Shown here: in pieces, positions 1 through 6,328 of the stretch
Layout of the letters: each line of letters begins with the position of its first letter
How positions within the stretch are numbered: position 1 is the first letter of the stretch
Assembly (NCBI RefSeq): GCF_946479715.1
Contig: NZ_CAMLHF010000079.1
Coordinates: 1-22,850, forward strand
Source: an uncultured Pedobacter sp.
GTDB lineage: Bacteria; Bacteroidota; Bacteroidia; Sphingobacteriales; Sphingobacteriaceae
Reading direction: 5' to 3'
Length of the DNA stretch: 22,850 nt
Translations under genes and position numbers: made by a program
Notes under the pieces: generated by a model
Told to the model about the DNA's origin: nothing
Seen by the model: the letters and a program-made list of their open reading frames with translations, nothing else
Databases searched by the model: none

Positions 1-1343
1 GGACTATCTGTGCATTATTATTTTTCGCAACTACTGTGAATTATCTTGATAGACAGGTGTTAAGCTTACTTAAACCACATTTAGAAGAGATTTTTGGCTG
101 GAGCAACAGCGATTATGCAAACATTGCTTCTGTTTTTCAATTTGTTTACGCCATATCGATGCTTTTTGCAGGGCGGATAATCGACAAACTTGGAACTAAA
201 AAAGGATATGCCTGGGCCATCATTATTTGGTCGGTAGGCGCAGTTATACACGCCTTTGCTATTCCAATAGGTCAAAGCATCTCTACAGTACTTGGCTTTA
301 TGGGTATTGGCGTTGCCTCTGTTTCTATCGTTGGTTTTATGGTTGCCAGGGCAGTATTAGGATTTGGCGAGGCAGGAAATTTTCCGGCCGCAATTAAAGC
401 CACTGCAGAGTATTTCCCTAAAAAGGAAAGATCTTTTGCTACAGGGTTTTTTAACGGTGGTACCAATATTGGTGCCGTATTAGCACCTTTAAGTGTTCCG
501 TTTATTGCCGCAAAATGGGGCTGGGAAGCCGCCTTTTTATTTATAGGTGCAATAGGCTTCCTGTGGCTTATATTTTGGTATAAATATTATGAAAAACCTG
601 AAGAACAAAAAAGACTTTCGGCCGAAGAACTTGCTTATATCAAAGCAGATGACGTTGATACCAGAGTTATCAATAGTGAAGGAGTAGCTGAAGAAACAAA
701 AGTATCGTGGTTTAAACTACTTACATACAGACAAACCTGGGCTTTTGCCGTAGGTAAATTCATGACTGATGGTGTTTGGTGGTTCTTCCTGTTCTGGTTG
801 CCTGCTTATTTAAAAGATCAGTACGGCATGATGGATACTCAGATCATGCTTCCTTTAGCTGTATTGTACAGTATGACAATGGTTGGTAGTATTGGTGGTG
901 GCTGGTTCCCGATGTATTTTATTAAGAAGGGATATGAACCATATGACGGCCGTATGAAAGCAATGTTAATGATTGCAGTAATTCCGCTTGTGGTGCTTGC
1001 TGCACAGCCTTTGGGCCATATATCTTTCTGGATGCCTGTATTGTTAATTGGTGTTGGTGCATCTGCACACCAGGCATGGTCTGCAAACTTATTTACTACG
1101 GTTTCCGACATGTTTCCTAAAAAAGCAATTGGCTCCGTGGTAGGTATCGGTGGTATGCTTGGAGGCCTTGGTGGGGTGGTTATGACCAAACTAGGCGGTG
1201 GATTATTTGATCATTATAAGGCTTTAGGACATATTGATACAGGTTATACAATTATGTTTACAATATGTGCAGTTGCCTACCTTGTGGCCTGGGTAATAAT
1301 GAAAGCATTAGTTCCAAAATACAAAGTAATTAGTGATCTTTAA
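1..1343 (+). CDS. MFS hexuronate/sugar-acid transporter, 5' truncated by window edge
   Basis: Inner-membrane major facilitator transporter of the anion:cation symporter/hexuronate (ExuT-like) type, expected to import galacturonate or glucuronate with protons. The frame is already open at base 3 and reads hydrophobic sequence into N-Y-L-D-R-Q, the hallmark after the first membrane helix in this family. The GTG at 36 is therefore an internal valine, not a start, and only the extreme N-terminus is missing. Visible marks are the loop 2-3 signature GRIIDKLGTKKG (bases about 174-209), the RAVLGFGEAGNFPAA segment in the fourth-to-fifth helix region, many hydrophobic segments, and a lysine-rich C-terminus ending at a TAA. 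About 446 residues are visible, close to the family's usual length. It lies 33 bp before an aldehyde dehydrogenase in the same direction, probably one transcript. The substrate is inferred from family resemblance and from the KDG kinase and KDPG aldolase 16 kb downstream. Other sugar acids are possible. Confidence 0.85.
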   Translation, partial: TICALLFFATTVNYLDRQVLSLLKPHLEEIFGWSNSDYANIASVFQFVYAISMLFAGRIIDKLGTKKGYAWAIIIWSVGAVIHAFAIPIGQSISTVLGFMGIGVASVSIVGFMVARAVLGFGEAGNFPAAIKATAEYFPKKERSFATGFFNGGTNIGAVLAPLSVPFIAAKWGWEAAFLFIGAIGFLWLIFWYKYYEKPEEQKRLSAEELAYIKADDVDTRVINSEGVAEETKVSWFKLLTYRQTWAFAVGKFMTDGVWWFFLFWLPAYLKDQYGMMDTQIMLPLAVLYSMTMVGSIGGGWFPMYFIKKGYEPYDGRMKAMLMIAVIPLVVLAAQPLGHISFWMPVLLIGVGASAHQAWSANLFTTVSDMFPKKAIGSVVGIGGMLGGLGGVVMTKLGGGLFDHYKALGHIDTGYTIMFTICAVAYLVAWVIMKALVPKYKVISDL

Positions 1344-1376
1344 CATATAATCTATTTAATCTCTAACTATATATTA

Positions 1377-3002
1377 ATGACTTTTAAAGATCATCTCGAC
1401 TCAATTTTTGTCGATGAACACGAAATTCCTGAAGAGTTCAGGCTAACCGAAGAGGTTCATCAGCGAGAATACTTAAGTAACGGAAAAATGCATTCCTGGA
1501 ACGGTGAAGTACACGAAGTACTTTCGCCAATTTGCATCAAAACTTCAACCGGATTAAAGCGCAAAGTAATTGGTACTTATCCTTTATGTAATGAAGCCGA
1601 AGCTTCGGAAGCACTAAAAGCTGCAGTTAATGCGTACAACAACGGAAGGGGCGAATGGCCTACCATGAGCGTTGCTGATAGAATTACCTGCGTAGAGAAG
1701 TTTACGCACAGGATTATTGAAAAGAAAAACGAAGTAGTTAAACTATTGATGTGGGAGATTGGTAAATCTCATGCTGATTCAGTTAAAGAGTTTGACCGTA
1801 CGGTAGAGTATATTTATGCAACAATTGATGCATTAAAAGACCTAGATCGTCAGTCGTCTAAGTTTAGTATTGAGCAGGGTATTGTTGCACAGATCAGACG
1901 CTCTCCTTTGGGTGTGGTTTTATGTATGGGGCCTTTCAATTATCCATTGAATGAGACCTTTACTACTTTAATTCCGGCTCTAATAATGGGCAATACTTTA
2001 TTGTTTAAACCACCAAAACATGGTACTTTATTACATTATCCATTGTTGGAGGCATTTAGAGACTGTTTCCCGAAAGGCGTAGTAAACACCATATATGGCC
2101 GTGGTAATAAGATCATTCCTAACCTGATGAAATCGGGTGATATAAATGTGTTAACCCTTATTGGTTCAAGTAAGGTAGCCAATGAGCTTAAAAAGCTGCA
2201 TCCTAAGGTAAACCGTTTACGCGCAATACTTGGGTTGGATGCTAAAAATGCAGCTATTATAACTGCAAATGCTGATGTTAAATTAGCGGTACAGGAAACG
2301 GTATTGGGATCTTTATCGTTTAACGGACAAAGATGTACTGCATTAAAAATTGTATTTATACATCGCAGTCTTGCTGATGTGTTTTTAAAAGAACTTTCTG
2401 AAGCTGTTGCACAGCTTAAATTTGGAATGCCATGGGAGCATGGTGTGGTTTTAACTCCTTTACCTGAACAGCACAAACCTGCATATATTCAGGAGTGTAT
2501 TGCTGATGCAATTGCCAATGGTGCCGATGTGATAAATGAAAACGGTGGTTCTACAAATGAGTCGTTTGTATTCCCTGCAATTGTTTATCCGGTTAAAAAG
2601 GGTATGAAGTTATATACCGAAGAGCAGTTTGGCCCGGTTATTCCTGTGGTGCCTTTTGACGATCTGGAAGAAACTATAGAATATCTTATCGAATCTACAC
2701 ACGGTCAGCAGGTAAGTATTTTTAGTAACGATGATGAAGAAATAGCTGAACTGATTGATCCTTTGGTGAATCAGGTGAGTAGGGTAAATGTGAATTGCCA
2801 GTGTCAGCGTGGTCCGGATGTATTTCCGTTTACCGGCAGAAAAGATAGTGCCGAGGGTACGCTTTCTGTAGTAGATGCTTTAAGATCGTTTTCTATAAGG
2901 TCGTTGGTTGCCACCAAGCTAAATGATAACAACAAGCATTTGATAAATGCAATTGTTGATAGTAACAGCTCTAACTTTTTGAGCACAAAGTATTTGTTTT
3001 AA
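1377..3002 (+). CDS. GapN-like NADP-dependent aldehyde dehydrogenase
   Basis: Cytosolic aldehyde dehydrogenase of 541 residues, closest in my recognition to the Bacteroidota group annotated as non-phosphorylating NADP-dependent glyceraldehyde-3-phosphate dehydrogenase, which makes 3-phosphoglycerate and NADPH. The catalytic cysteine is C320 in FNGQRCTALK. The nucleotide-site glutamate motif E-Q-F-G-P is present at E416, and the MGPFNYPLNE segment of the Rossmann domain is clear. The canonical ELGGK general-base motif reads GLDAK here (K290), so the usual glutamate position is glycine 286. The same region in other members of this subgroup is, as I recall, also non-canonical. It starts 33 bp after the hexuronate transporter and probably shares its transcript. 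A role after KDPG aldolase, which releases glyceraldehyde-3-phosphate, would fit. Oxidation of another semialdehyde, such as 2,5-dioxovalerate, is an alternative. The aldehyde dehydrogenase family is certain and the substrate is not. Confidence 0.85.
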   Translation: MTFKDHLDSIFVDEHEIPEEFRLTEEVHQREYLSNGKMHSWNGEVHEVLSPICIKTSTGLKRKVIGTYPLCNEAEASEALKAAVNAYNNGRGEWPTMSVADRITCVEKFTHRIIEKKNEVVKLLMWEIGKSHADSVKEFDRTVEYIYATIDALKDLDRQSSKFSIEQGIVAQIRRSPLGVVLCMGPFNYPLNETFTTLIPALIMGNTLLFKPPKHGTLLHYPLLEAFRDCFPKGVVNTIYGRGNKIIPNLMKSGDINVLTLIGSSKVANELKKLHPKVNRLRAILGLDAKNAAIITANADVKLAVQETVLGSLSFNGQRCTALKIVFIHRSLADVFLKELSEAVAQLKFGMPWEHGVVLTPLPEQHKPAYIQECIADAIANGADVINENGGSTNESFVFPAIVYPVKKGMKLYTEEQFGPVIPVVPFDDLEETIEYLIESTHGQQVSIFSNDDEEIAELIDPLVNQVSRVNVNCQCQRGPDVFPFTGRKDSAEGTLSVVDALRSFSIRSLVATKLNDNNKHLINAIVDSNSSNFLSTKYLF

Positions 3003-3063
3003 AGATAGTCTAATCTTTATCTCTAACACAGTTATCTCTCCTTCATCGTCATCTAGACCATTC

Positions 3064-3135
3064 CGTCATCTCGACGATAGGAGAGATCTCTTGTTTATGC
3101 TACTTCAAGAGATCTCTCCTATCGTTGAGATGACG
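3064..3135. repeat. 30-bp-arm palindromic repeat, REP/MITE-like
   Basis: Left arm 3064-3093 and right arm 3106-3135 are inverted copies with a single mismatch over 30 bp, separated by a 12-base loop. Arms begin with CGTCATCTCGA and end in AGAGATCTCTTG. The left arm is identical over 30 bases to the reverse complement of 4849-4878, which flanks the GIY-YIG gene. There is no T-tract after the right arm, so it does not look like an intrinsic terminator. It occupies most of the first part of the 318-base stretch without a sure gene between 3003 and 3320. It would form a very stable hairpin in RNA or single-stranded DNA. Confidence 0.92.
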
Positions 3136-3160
3136 AAGTGAGTTAATGGATAACAAGGTG

Positions 3161-3280
3161 TGTTCTAGAGGATGATTGTAGGGTAAAGAAAGAAGTTGTT
3201 TTTATTTCTTAGTATCCAAGCTGGCCCGGATTTCCTTTACGTATTCAATAGATACTTCGGCAATCTCGGCAGCTTTTTCG
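3161..3280. repeat. Direct duplication, copy A (partner 4141-4260)
   Basis: These 120 bases align without gaps to 4141-4260, 980 bases further on, with 106 identities by my count (about 88%). The shared block covers the last 25 codons of a small gene on the minus strand plus about 40 bases after its stop, including an invariant run around AAGAAAGAAGTTGTTTTTAT. Differences inside the coding part are mostly at third codon positions. Confidence 0.85.
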
Positions 3281-3297
3281 CGGTTAAGTTGATTCAT
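3202..3297 (-). pseudogene. 31-codon remnant or micro-ORF matching the tail of the 4182-4388 gene
   Basis: From an ATG at 3297 to a TAA at 3202 this frame encodes 31 residues ending EIRASLDTKK. The last 25 codons match the C-terminus of the neighbouring small gene at 24 of 25 residues, with six synonymous changes against one amino-acid change. That pattern points to protein-level selection after duplication, not neutral decay. Nothing resembling the N-terminal part of the relative is seen upstream, where the frame instead runs into the 3' end of the 3321-4031 gene and meets a stop at 3361. It is most simply a 5'-truncated paralog. A functional micropeptide cannot be excluded. Confidence 0.5.
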
Positions 3298-3320
3298 CCG
3301 TTTTGCTGATACAGAAGACT

Positions 3321-4031
3321 TTAAGCATTGTATTCTATTCTTGCTGAGTCGTATCTTTTGTCATAATAGAATATGTCATAGATTAAACGGGCAAGTATGA
3401 TCTTGATTTCCAAAGCATCTTTAAACTGGCTGAAATGATAATGATATACCCATTGCTCATCTTTAAGAGTAAATCCAAGTGCTTTAATTTCCTTGCCGTT
3501 TCCAAAAACCCTTCCATAATCATAATAAGGATCTTCATCGTAAAGCAATGTAATTTCAATGTTGTGATCTTTTAATGTAAATCTTGTGAATATATCAGGC
3601 CTGGATTTAAAATACACCTTGAAACTGCTCACCATTCCTTCAGCTAAGTTGAATAATGCGTCATCAATCTCCTGACTATCATATTTCTGACTAATAGGAG
3701 TATTCTCCCATTCAAGGATTTTGGTTTGTCCTTCCTGAATCTGCTTTGCAAAAAAATCTGTTCCCAAACGGTCAAAATATTTTTTATATTCCTCTTTGGC
3801 TAACATCTTATTCATATTTCTTGCTTTAGCTTTTTCTTCCGAAATAAGTCTATAAAACGGATGCTGTATGTGCTTAAGGGTATCTAGCGTATTATTAATT
3901 TTTCTTAAGGCTTTGTTATGATAATGAGCATAGATATAGTCTCCTTCCTCAACATACTCCGAAATCTGTTTTTCAAGTTCCGCTTTCTCTATTTCATAGG
4001 CCTCGATTAGCTCTTCAAGATCTGATTTCAT
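3321..4031 (-). CDS. Hypothetical protein with N-terminal coiled coil
   Basis: I do not recognise this 236-residue protein. It starts at a clean ATG (4031). There is no signal peptide or membrane segment. The first 50 or so residues are rich in E, K, L and I with heptad-like spacing (LEELIEAYEIEKAELEKQI), suggesting a coiled coil, and this is followed by a helical, lysine-rich middle. The C-terminal half (from about residue 130) alternates aromatic and charged residues, as in a mixed alpha/beta domain, and is unusually rich in tyrosine and phenylalanine (DPYYDYGRVFG, DIFYYDKRYDS). The gene lies alone on the minus strand between a palindromic repeat and a small gene that shares its direction. 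Its upstream region resembles that of the 4182-4388 gene (both hold an ATATAC block and TTTATGCTT), so both may have similar promoters. It looks like accessory DNA. A cytosolic protein with a protein-interaction role is a guess only. Confidence 0.7.
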   Translation of the reverse strand: MKSDLEELIEAYEIEKAELEKQISEYVEEGDYIYAHYHNKALRKINNTLDTLKHIQHPFYRLISEEKAKARNMNKMLAKEEYKKYFDRLGTDFFAKQIQEGQTKILEWENTPISQKYDSQEIDDALFNLAEGMVSSFKVYFKSRPDIFTRFTLKDHNIEITLLYDEDPYYDYGRVFGNGKEIKALGFTLKDEQWVYHYHFSQFKDALEIKIILARLIYDIFYYDKRYDSARIEYNA

Positions 4032-4140
4032 ATAAAGTTATCTGTATTGGTTATCACAATATACTTAAATCTTGTTTATGCTTATTAATTTCAAACTCGT
4101 CCTTTGATGGAGAGAGGAGGTAAGCTAATGAATGATGGTA

Positions 4141-4260
4141 TGTACTAGCGGATGAAGGTAGGGCTAAGAAAGAAGTTGTTTTTATTTCTTAGTATCTAAG
4201 CTTGCTCGGATTTCTTTTACGTATTCAATAGAAACTTCGGCAATCTCGGTAGCTTTCTCA
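4141..4260. repeat. Direct duplication, copy B (partner 3161-3280)
   Basis: Second copy of the 120-base block described at 3161-3280. Here it forms the 3' end of a complete small gene and the sequence just after its stop. Upstream of the shared block the two copies diverge abruptly, placing a junction near 3280/4260. Confidence 0.85.
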
Positions 4261-4388
4261 TCTGAAACGCCAAGCTTGGTTAGGAAATTTTCTATTACGG
4301 TATGACGGGTTTTTTCTGTGCCTATTCTCTCTTCTTTTCGATAAAAGATGTCGTTTTCTTCTTTAAAAAATGTACTTACTGACTGCAT
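4182..4388 (-). CDS. Small hypothetical protein with conserved IAEVSIEYVKEIRASL tail
   Basis: Small helical, charged protein of 68 residues from the ATG at 4388. A longer form of 80 residues would need a TTG at 4424. I prefer the ATG because a TAnnTTTG-type box at 4430-4437 would start transcription near 4423, leaving no leader for the TTG. The frame stays open upstream to a stop at 4458, so the longer form cannot be dismissed. The C-terminal 40 residues (GVSDEKATEIAEVSIEYVKEI and following) read like a helix-turn-helix-style tail, of the kind I associate with C-termini of Rpn/PD-(D/E)XK-type Bacteroidota proteins. That link is weak and no nuclease motif is present. The same tail is found in the 31-codon frame at 3202-3297. 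It sits 72 bp from the repeat-enclosed GIY-YIG unit. Function unknown. Confidence 0.6.
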   Translation of the reverse strand: MQSVSTFFKEENDIFYRKEERIGTEKTRHTVIENFLTKLGVSDEKATEIAEVSIEYVKEIRASLDTKK

Positions 4389-4429
4389 AGCTTTTTCTAA
4401 CCGATGTTCAACATTGGTTCGCAATTGTA

Positions 4430-4437
4430 CAAATATA
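4430..4437 (-). promoter_or_regulatory. Candidate Bacteroidota -7 box (TATATTTG)
   Basis: On the minus strand this reads TATATTTG, a full match to the Bacteroidota TAnnTTTG -7 element. It lies 42 bp before the ATG at 4388 that it would serve. No convincing -33 TTTG is visible at the right distance, so the call rests on one element. Confidence 0.35.
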
Positions 4438-4483
4438 CGTGGTTTATGCTTGTTGATTTACATCACGTCATCTCGAACCCTCT

Positions 4484-4514
4484 CGTCATCTCGAACGCAG
4501 AGAGAGATCTCTTG
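4484..4514. repeat. Left inner inverted-repeat arm of GIY-YIG unit
   Basis: 31 bases beginning CGTCATCTCGA and ending AGAGATCTCTTG. It pairs with 4849-4878 except for a divergent centre of about six bases and a one-base length difference. An additional outer CGTCATCTCGA copy lies at 4466-4476. Confidence 0.85.
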
Positions 4515-4515
4515 T

Positions 4516-4815
4516 TTAAACCTTTAAATTATTACCAGGAATTAATTCATTAGGTAAATCTTTCCAAGTAAGATTTGCTGAGTTGATTAATGCTGTTTTC
4601 TTTGTTCTGCTCCATTTTTTTATTTCTTTTTCACGACTGATAGCTTCGAATATTGAAGGGTGCATTTCATAAAAAATGCAGTAAAACAATTTATATTTTG
4701 CTGTGAATGATTTTTGATTTACCGCCGACTTATGTTCGTTAATTCTGGATTGAAGGTCTGTTGTGACACCAATGTAAAGCACTGTGCGAGCTATATTGGT
4801 CATTATGTAATGCAC
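4516..4815 (-). CDS. GIY-YIG nuclease family protein (UPF0213-like)
   Basis: Small single-domain GIY-YIG endonuclease, about 99 residues from a GTG start at 4815. The two signature strands are HYIMTN (residues 2-7) and LYIGVT (13-18), followed by the conserved arginine R24 and histidine H28 in DLQSRINEHK, then SFTAKYK. The usual glutamate-bearing helix EAISREKEIKKW starts at 57. The C-terminus (LINSANLTWKDLPNEL) is typical of this family. The domain therefore looks catalytically complete. The frame continues upstream through tryptophan and arginine to an in-frame TAG at 4822-4824 and an ATG at 4828-4830. This suggests that the ancestral ATG start was cut off by a nonsense change at codon 3 and that translation, if it occurs, uses the GTG. 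No conserved partner gene is present. The gene is tightly enclosed by inverted repeats, which suggests a role in moving or copying them. Confidence 0.85.
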   Translation of the reverse strand: MHYIMTNIARTVLYIGVTTDLQSRINEHKSAVNQKSFTAKYKLFYCIFYEMHPSIFEAISREKEIKKWSRTKKTALINSANLTWKDLPNELIPGNNLKV

Positions 4816-4848
4816 CCACCTCTATTCCATATTGTAAGTAACATAGTT

Positions 4849-4878
4849 CAAGAGATCTCTCCTATCGTCGAGATGACG
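4849..4878. repeat. Right inner inverted-repeat arm of GIY-YIG unit
   Basis: 30 bases starting CAAGAGATCTCTCC and ending GAGATGACG. They are identical to the reverse complement of 3064-3093. A further outer GGATGACGGGATGT copy follows at 4887-4900, mirroring the outer core on the left side of the unit. Confidence 0.9.
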
Positions 4879-4985
4879 GGGTACTTGGATGACGGGATGT
4901 GCTAAAATTGCTTAATGAATTGACATAATAATAGAATTATTAATATCCAATATCCTTTTCTTTGCTATAACCAAATTACTAATGT

Positions 4986-6320
4986 ATGAAAAAGTTAAAT
5001 TTGCTTATTATCGGATTGGTTATGTCAGTTTCGGTATTTGCACAAAAAGATTATTTAAAAGAGTCTGAAGCAGCTAAAACCCAGCGTATGCAATGGTGGC
5101 AGGATGCTACTTTCGGCATGTTTATCCACTGGGGCTTATATGCAGTTCCGGCCGGAGAATATAATGGTAAAAGCGGAGGAGCAGAGTGGATTATGGAAAC
5201 ACATAACATTCCAACTGCCGAATATGAAAAATATGCTGCTCAATTTGATCCACAGAAGTTTGATGCAAAAAAATGGGTAGAGATTGCTAAATCAGCAGGT
5301 GCTAAATATATCGTTATCACTTCTAAACACCATGATGGTTTTAGTCTTTGGGATAGCAAAGTGACCAAGTACGATATCATGGATGCTACTCCATTTAAAA
5401 GAGATATTTTAAAGGAACTTTCTGACGCATGTAAAGCTGCCGGAATTAAGTTCGGATTGTATCATTCTATTATGGACTGGCATCAGCCAAATGCTAACCC
5501 TAAGCAAAAGCCTGATGTAAAACCAGACTTCAATAAATACAGAGAAGAGTATTTAAAGCCTCAGCTGGCTGAATTGATCAAGAAATACGATCCAACCATT
5601 TTATGGTTTGATGGAGAGTGGATTCCTGAATGGACAGAAGAGCAGGGAAAAGACCTTTACAATTATTTGCGTAACCTTAAACCTTCTTTGGTGATAAACA
5701 ACCGCATCGGTAAAGCACGCGGAGGCATGGAAGGTATGAATAAGTATCAGGATGCTGCCGGTGATTTTGGAACTCCGGAACAAGAGATTTTAAAAACCAA
5801 TTCTCAAGACTATTGGGAAAGCTGCATGACAATTAACAACAACTGGGGCTTTGCTAAGTACGATCAGAACTGGAAATCGGCACAGGTGCTTATCGATAAC
5901 CTTGTTGATGTAGCTGCTAAAGGTGGTAATTACTTATTAAATGTTGGCCCTACTGCAGAAGGTGAGATTCCCGCACCAAGCGTAGAGCGTTTGGGAGAAA
6001 TGGGCAAGTGGTTGGATATAAACAAACAAGCCATTTACGCCACTAAAGGTTTAGAAAACTACAAGCAAGGCGATAACATCAGATTTACACAAAGCAAGGA
6101 TGGTAAAAGCACTTACGTGATCTTTAACAAAGCTGAAAATAATGAACTGGTATTGACTTCCGTTCAGCCAAAAGAAGGTTCGAAAGTTTATATGCTTGGG
6201 GTAAATAAGCCGCTGGAATGGATTAAAAACAACGATTCTGTCGTAGTAAAACTACCAGCTGAGTTGCCTGGTAAATATGCGTGGACTTTAAAAATTCAAA
6301 GTTCTTCTAATTCTAAATAG
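4986..6320 (+). CDS. Secreted alpha-L-fucosidase, GH29
   Basis: Retaining alpha-L-fucosidase of 444 residues that removes terminal L-fucose from glycans. A signal peptide is clear (basic MKK, hydrophobic core, VFAQ near residue 20), so the product goes to the periplasm or outer surface. The catalytic barrel carries FGMFIHWGLYAVPAGEY (43-59), HHDGF (115-119) and the nucleophile motif WFDGEW with D209. NYLLNVGP marks the end of the barrel. The last 90 or so residues are a beta-rich C-terminal domain. Length is normal for compact GH29 enzymes. It starts a co-directional run with an SGNH esterase (gap 8 bp), an alpha-galactosidase-like enzyme and an outer-membrane protein, probably one operon. 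A partial TAnnTTTG-like box (TTTCTTTG) at 4957-4964 precedes it by about 21 bp. The acid/base residue was not assigned. Confidence 0.93.
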   Translation: MKKLNLLIIGLVMSVSVFAQKDYLKESEAAKTQRMQWWQDATFGMFIHWGLYAVPAGEYNGKSGGAEWIMETHNIPTAEYEKYAAQFDPQKFDAKKWVEIAKSAGAKYIVITSKHHDGFSLWDSKVTKYDIMDATPFKRDILKELSDACKAAGIKFGLYHSIMDWHQPNANPKQKPDVKPDFNKYREEYLKPQLAELIKKYDPTILWFDGEWIPEWTEEQGKDLYNYLRNLKPSLVINNRIGKARGGMEGMNKYQDAAGDFGTPEQEILKTNSQDYWESCMTINNNWGFAKYDQNWKSAQVLIDNLVDVAAKGGNYLLNVGPTAEGEIPAPSVERLGEMGKWLDINKQAIYATKGLENYKQGDNIRFTQSKDGKSTYVIFNKAENNELVLTSVQPKEGSKVYMLGVNKPLEWIKNNDSVVVKLPAELPGKYAWTLKIQSSSNSK

Positions 6321-6328
6321 ATTTTTAA

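Larger units (their letters stand above)
4460..4900. mobile_element. Putative minimal mobile unit: GIY-YIG gene between long inverted repeats
   Basis: About 441 bp bounded by imperfect inverted repeats of roughly 55 bases (4460-4514) and 52 bases (4849-4900). Each end has two CGTCATC-type cores: an outer one next to ACATC and an inner one beginning CGTCATCTCGA and ending AGAGATCTCTTG. The nuclease stop codon is one base from the left repeat, and its ancestral-looking ATG is about 18 bases from the right repeat, so nothing but the nuclease gene lies inside. The inner arms are the same as those of the gene-less palindrome at 3064-3135. No flanking target-site duplication could be identified with confidence. 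Mobility is inferred from structure. Confidence 0.6.

Noticed and set aside
36..38. GTG as start of the MFS transporter
   Set aside because: The frame is open to base 3 with membrane-helix sequence typical of the family, so this is an internal valine and the gene begins outside the window.
2036..2476. Long open frame on the minus strand inside the aldehyde dehydrogenase gene
   Set aside because: It lies wholly opposite a strongly supported gene, has no recognisable motif, and is explained by the codon bias of the true frame.
3064..3135. Palindrome as an intrinsic terminator of the dehydrogenase operon
   Set aside because: There is no T-tract after the stem, and the arms recur around the nuclease gene, so repeat identity is the better explanation.
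4714..4905. Plus-strand open frame across the nuclease 5' end and right repeat
   Set aside because: It is antisense to the GIY-YIG domain and runs into the inverted repeat, with no family features.
3003..4985. CRISPR array or toxin-antitoxin system in the repeat-rich patch
   Set aside because: Repeats are inverted and irregularly spaced without spacers, and the small genes show no recognisable toxin or antitoxin domain pairing.
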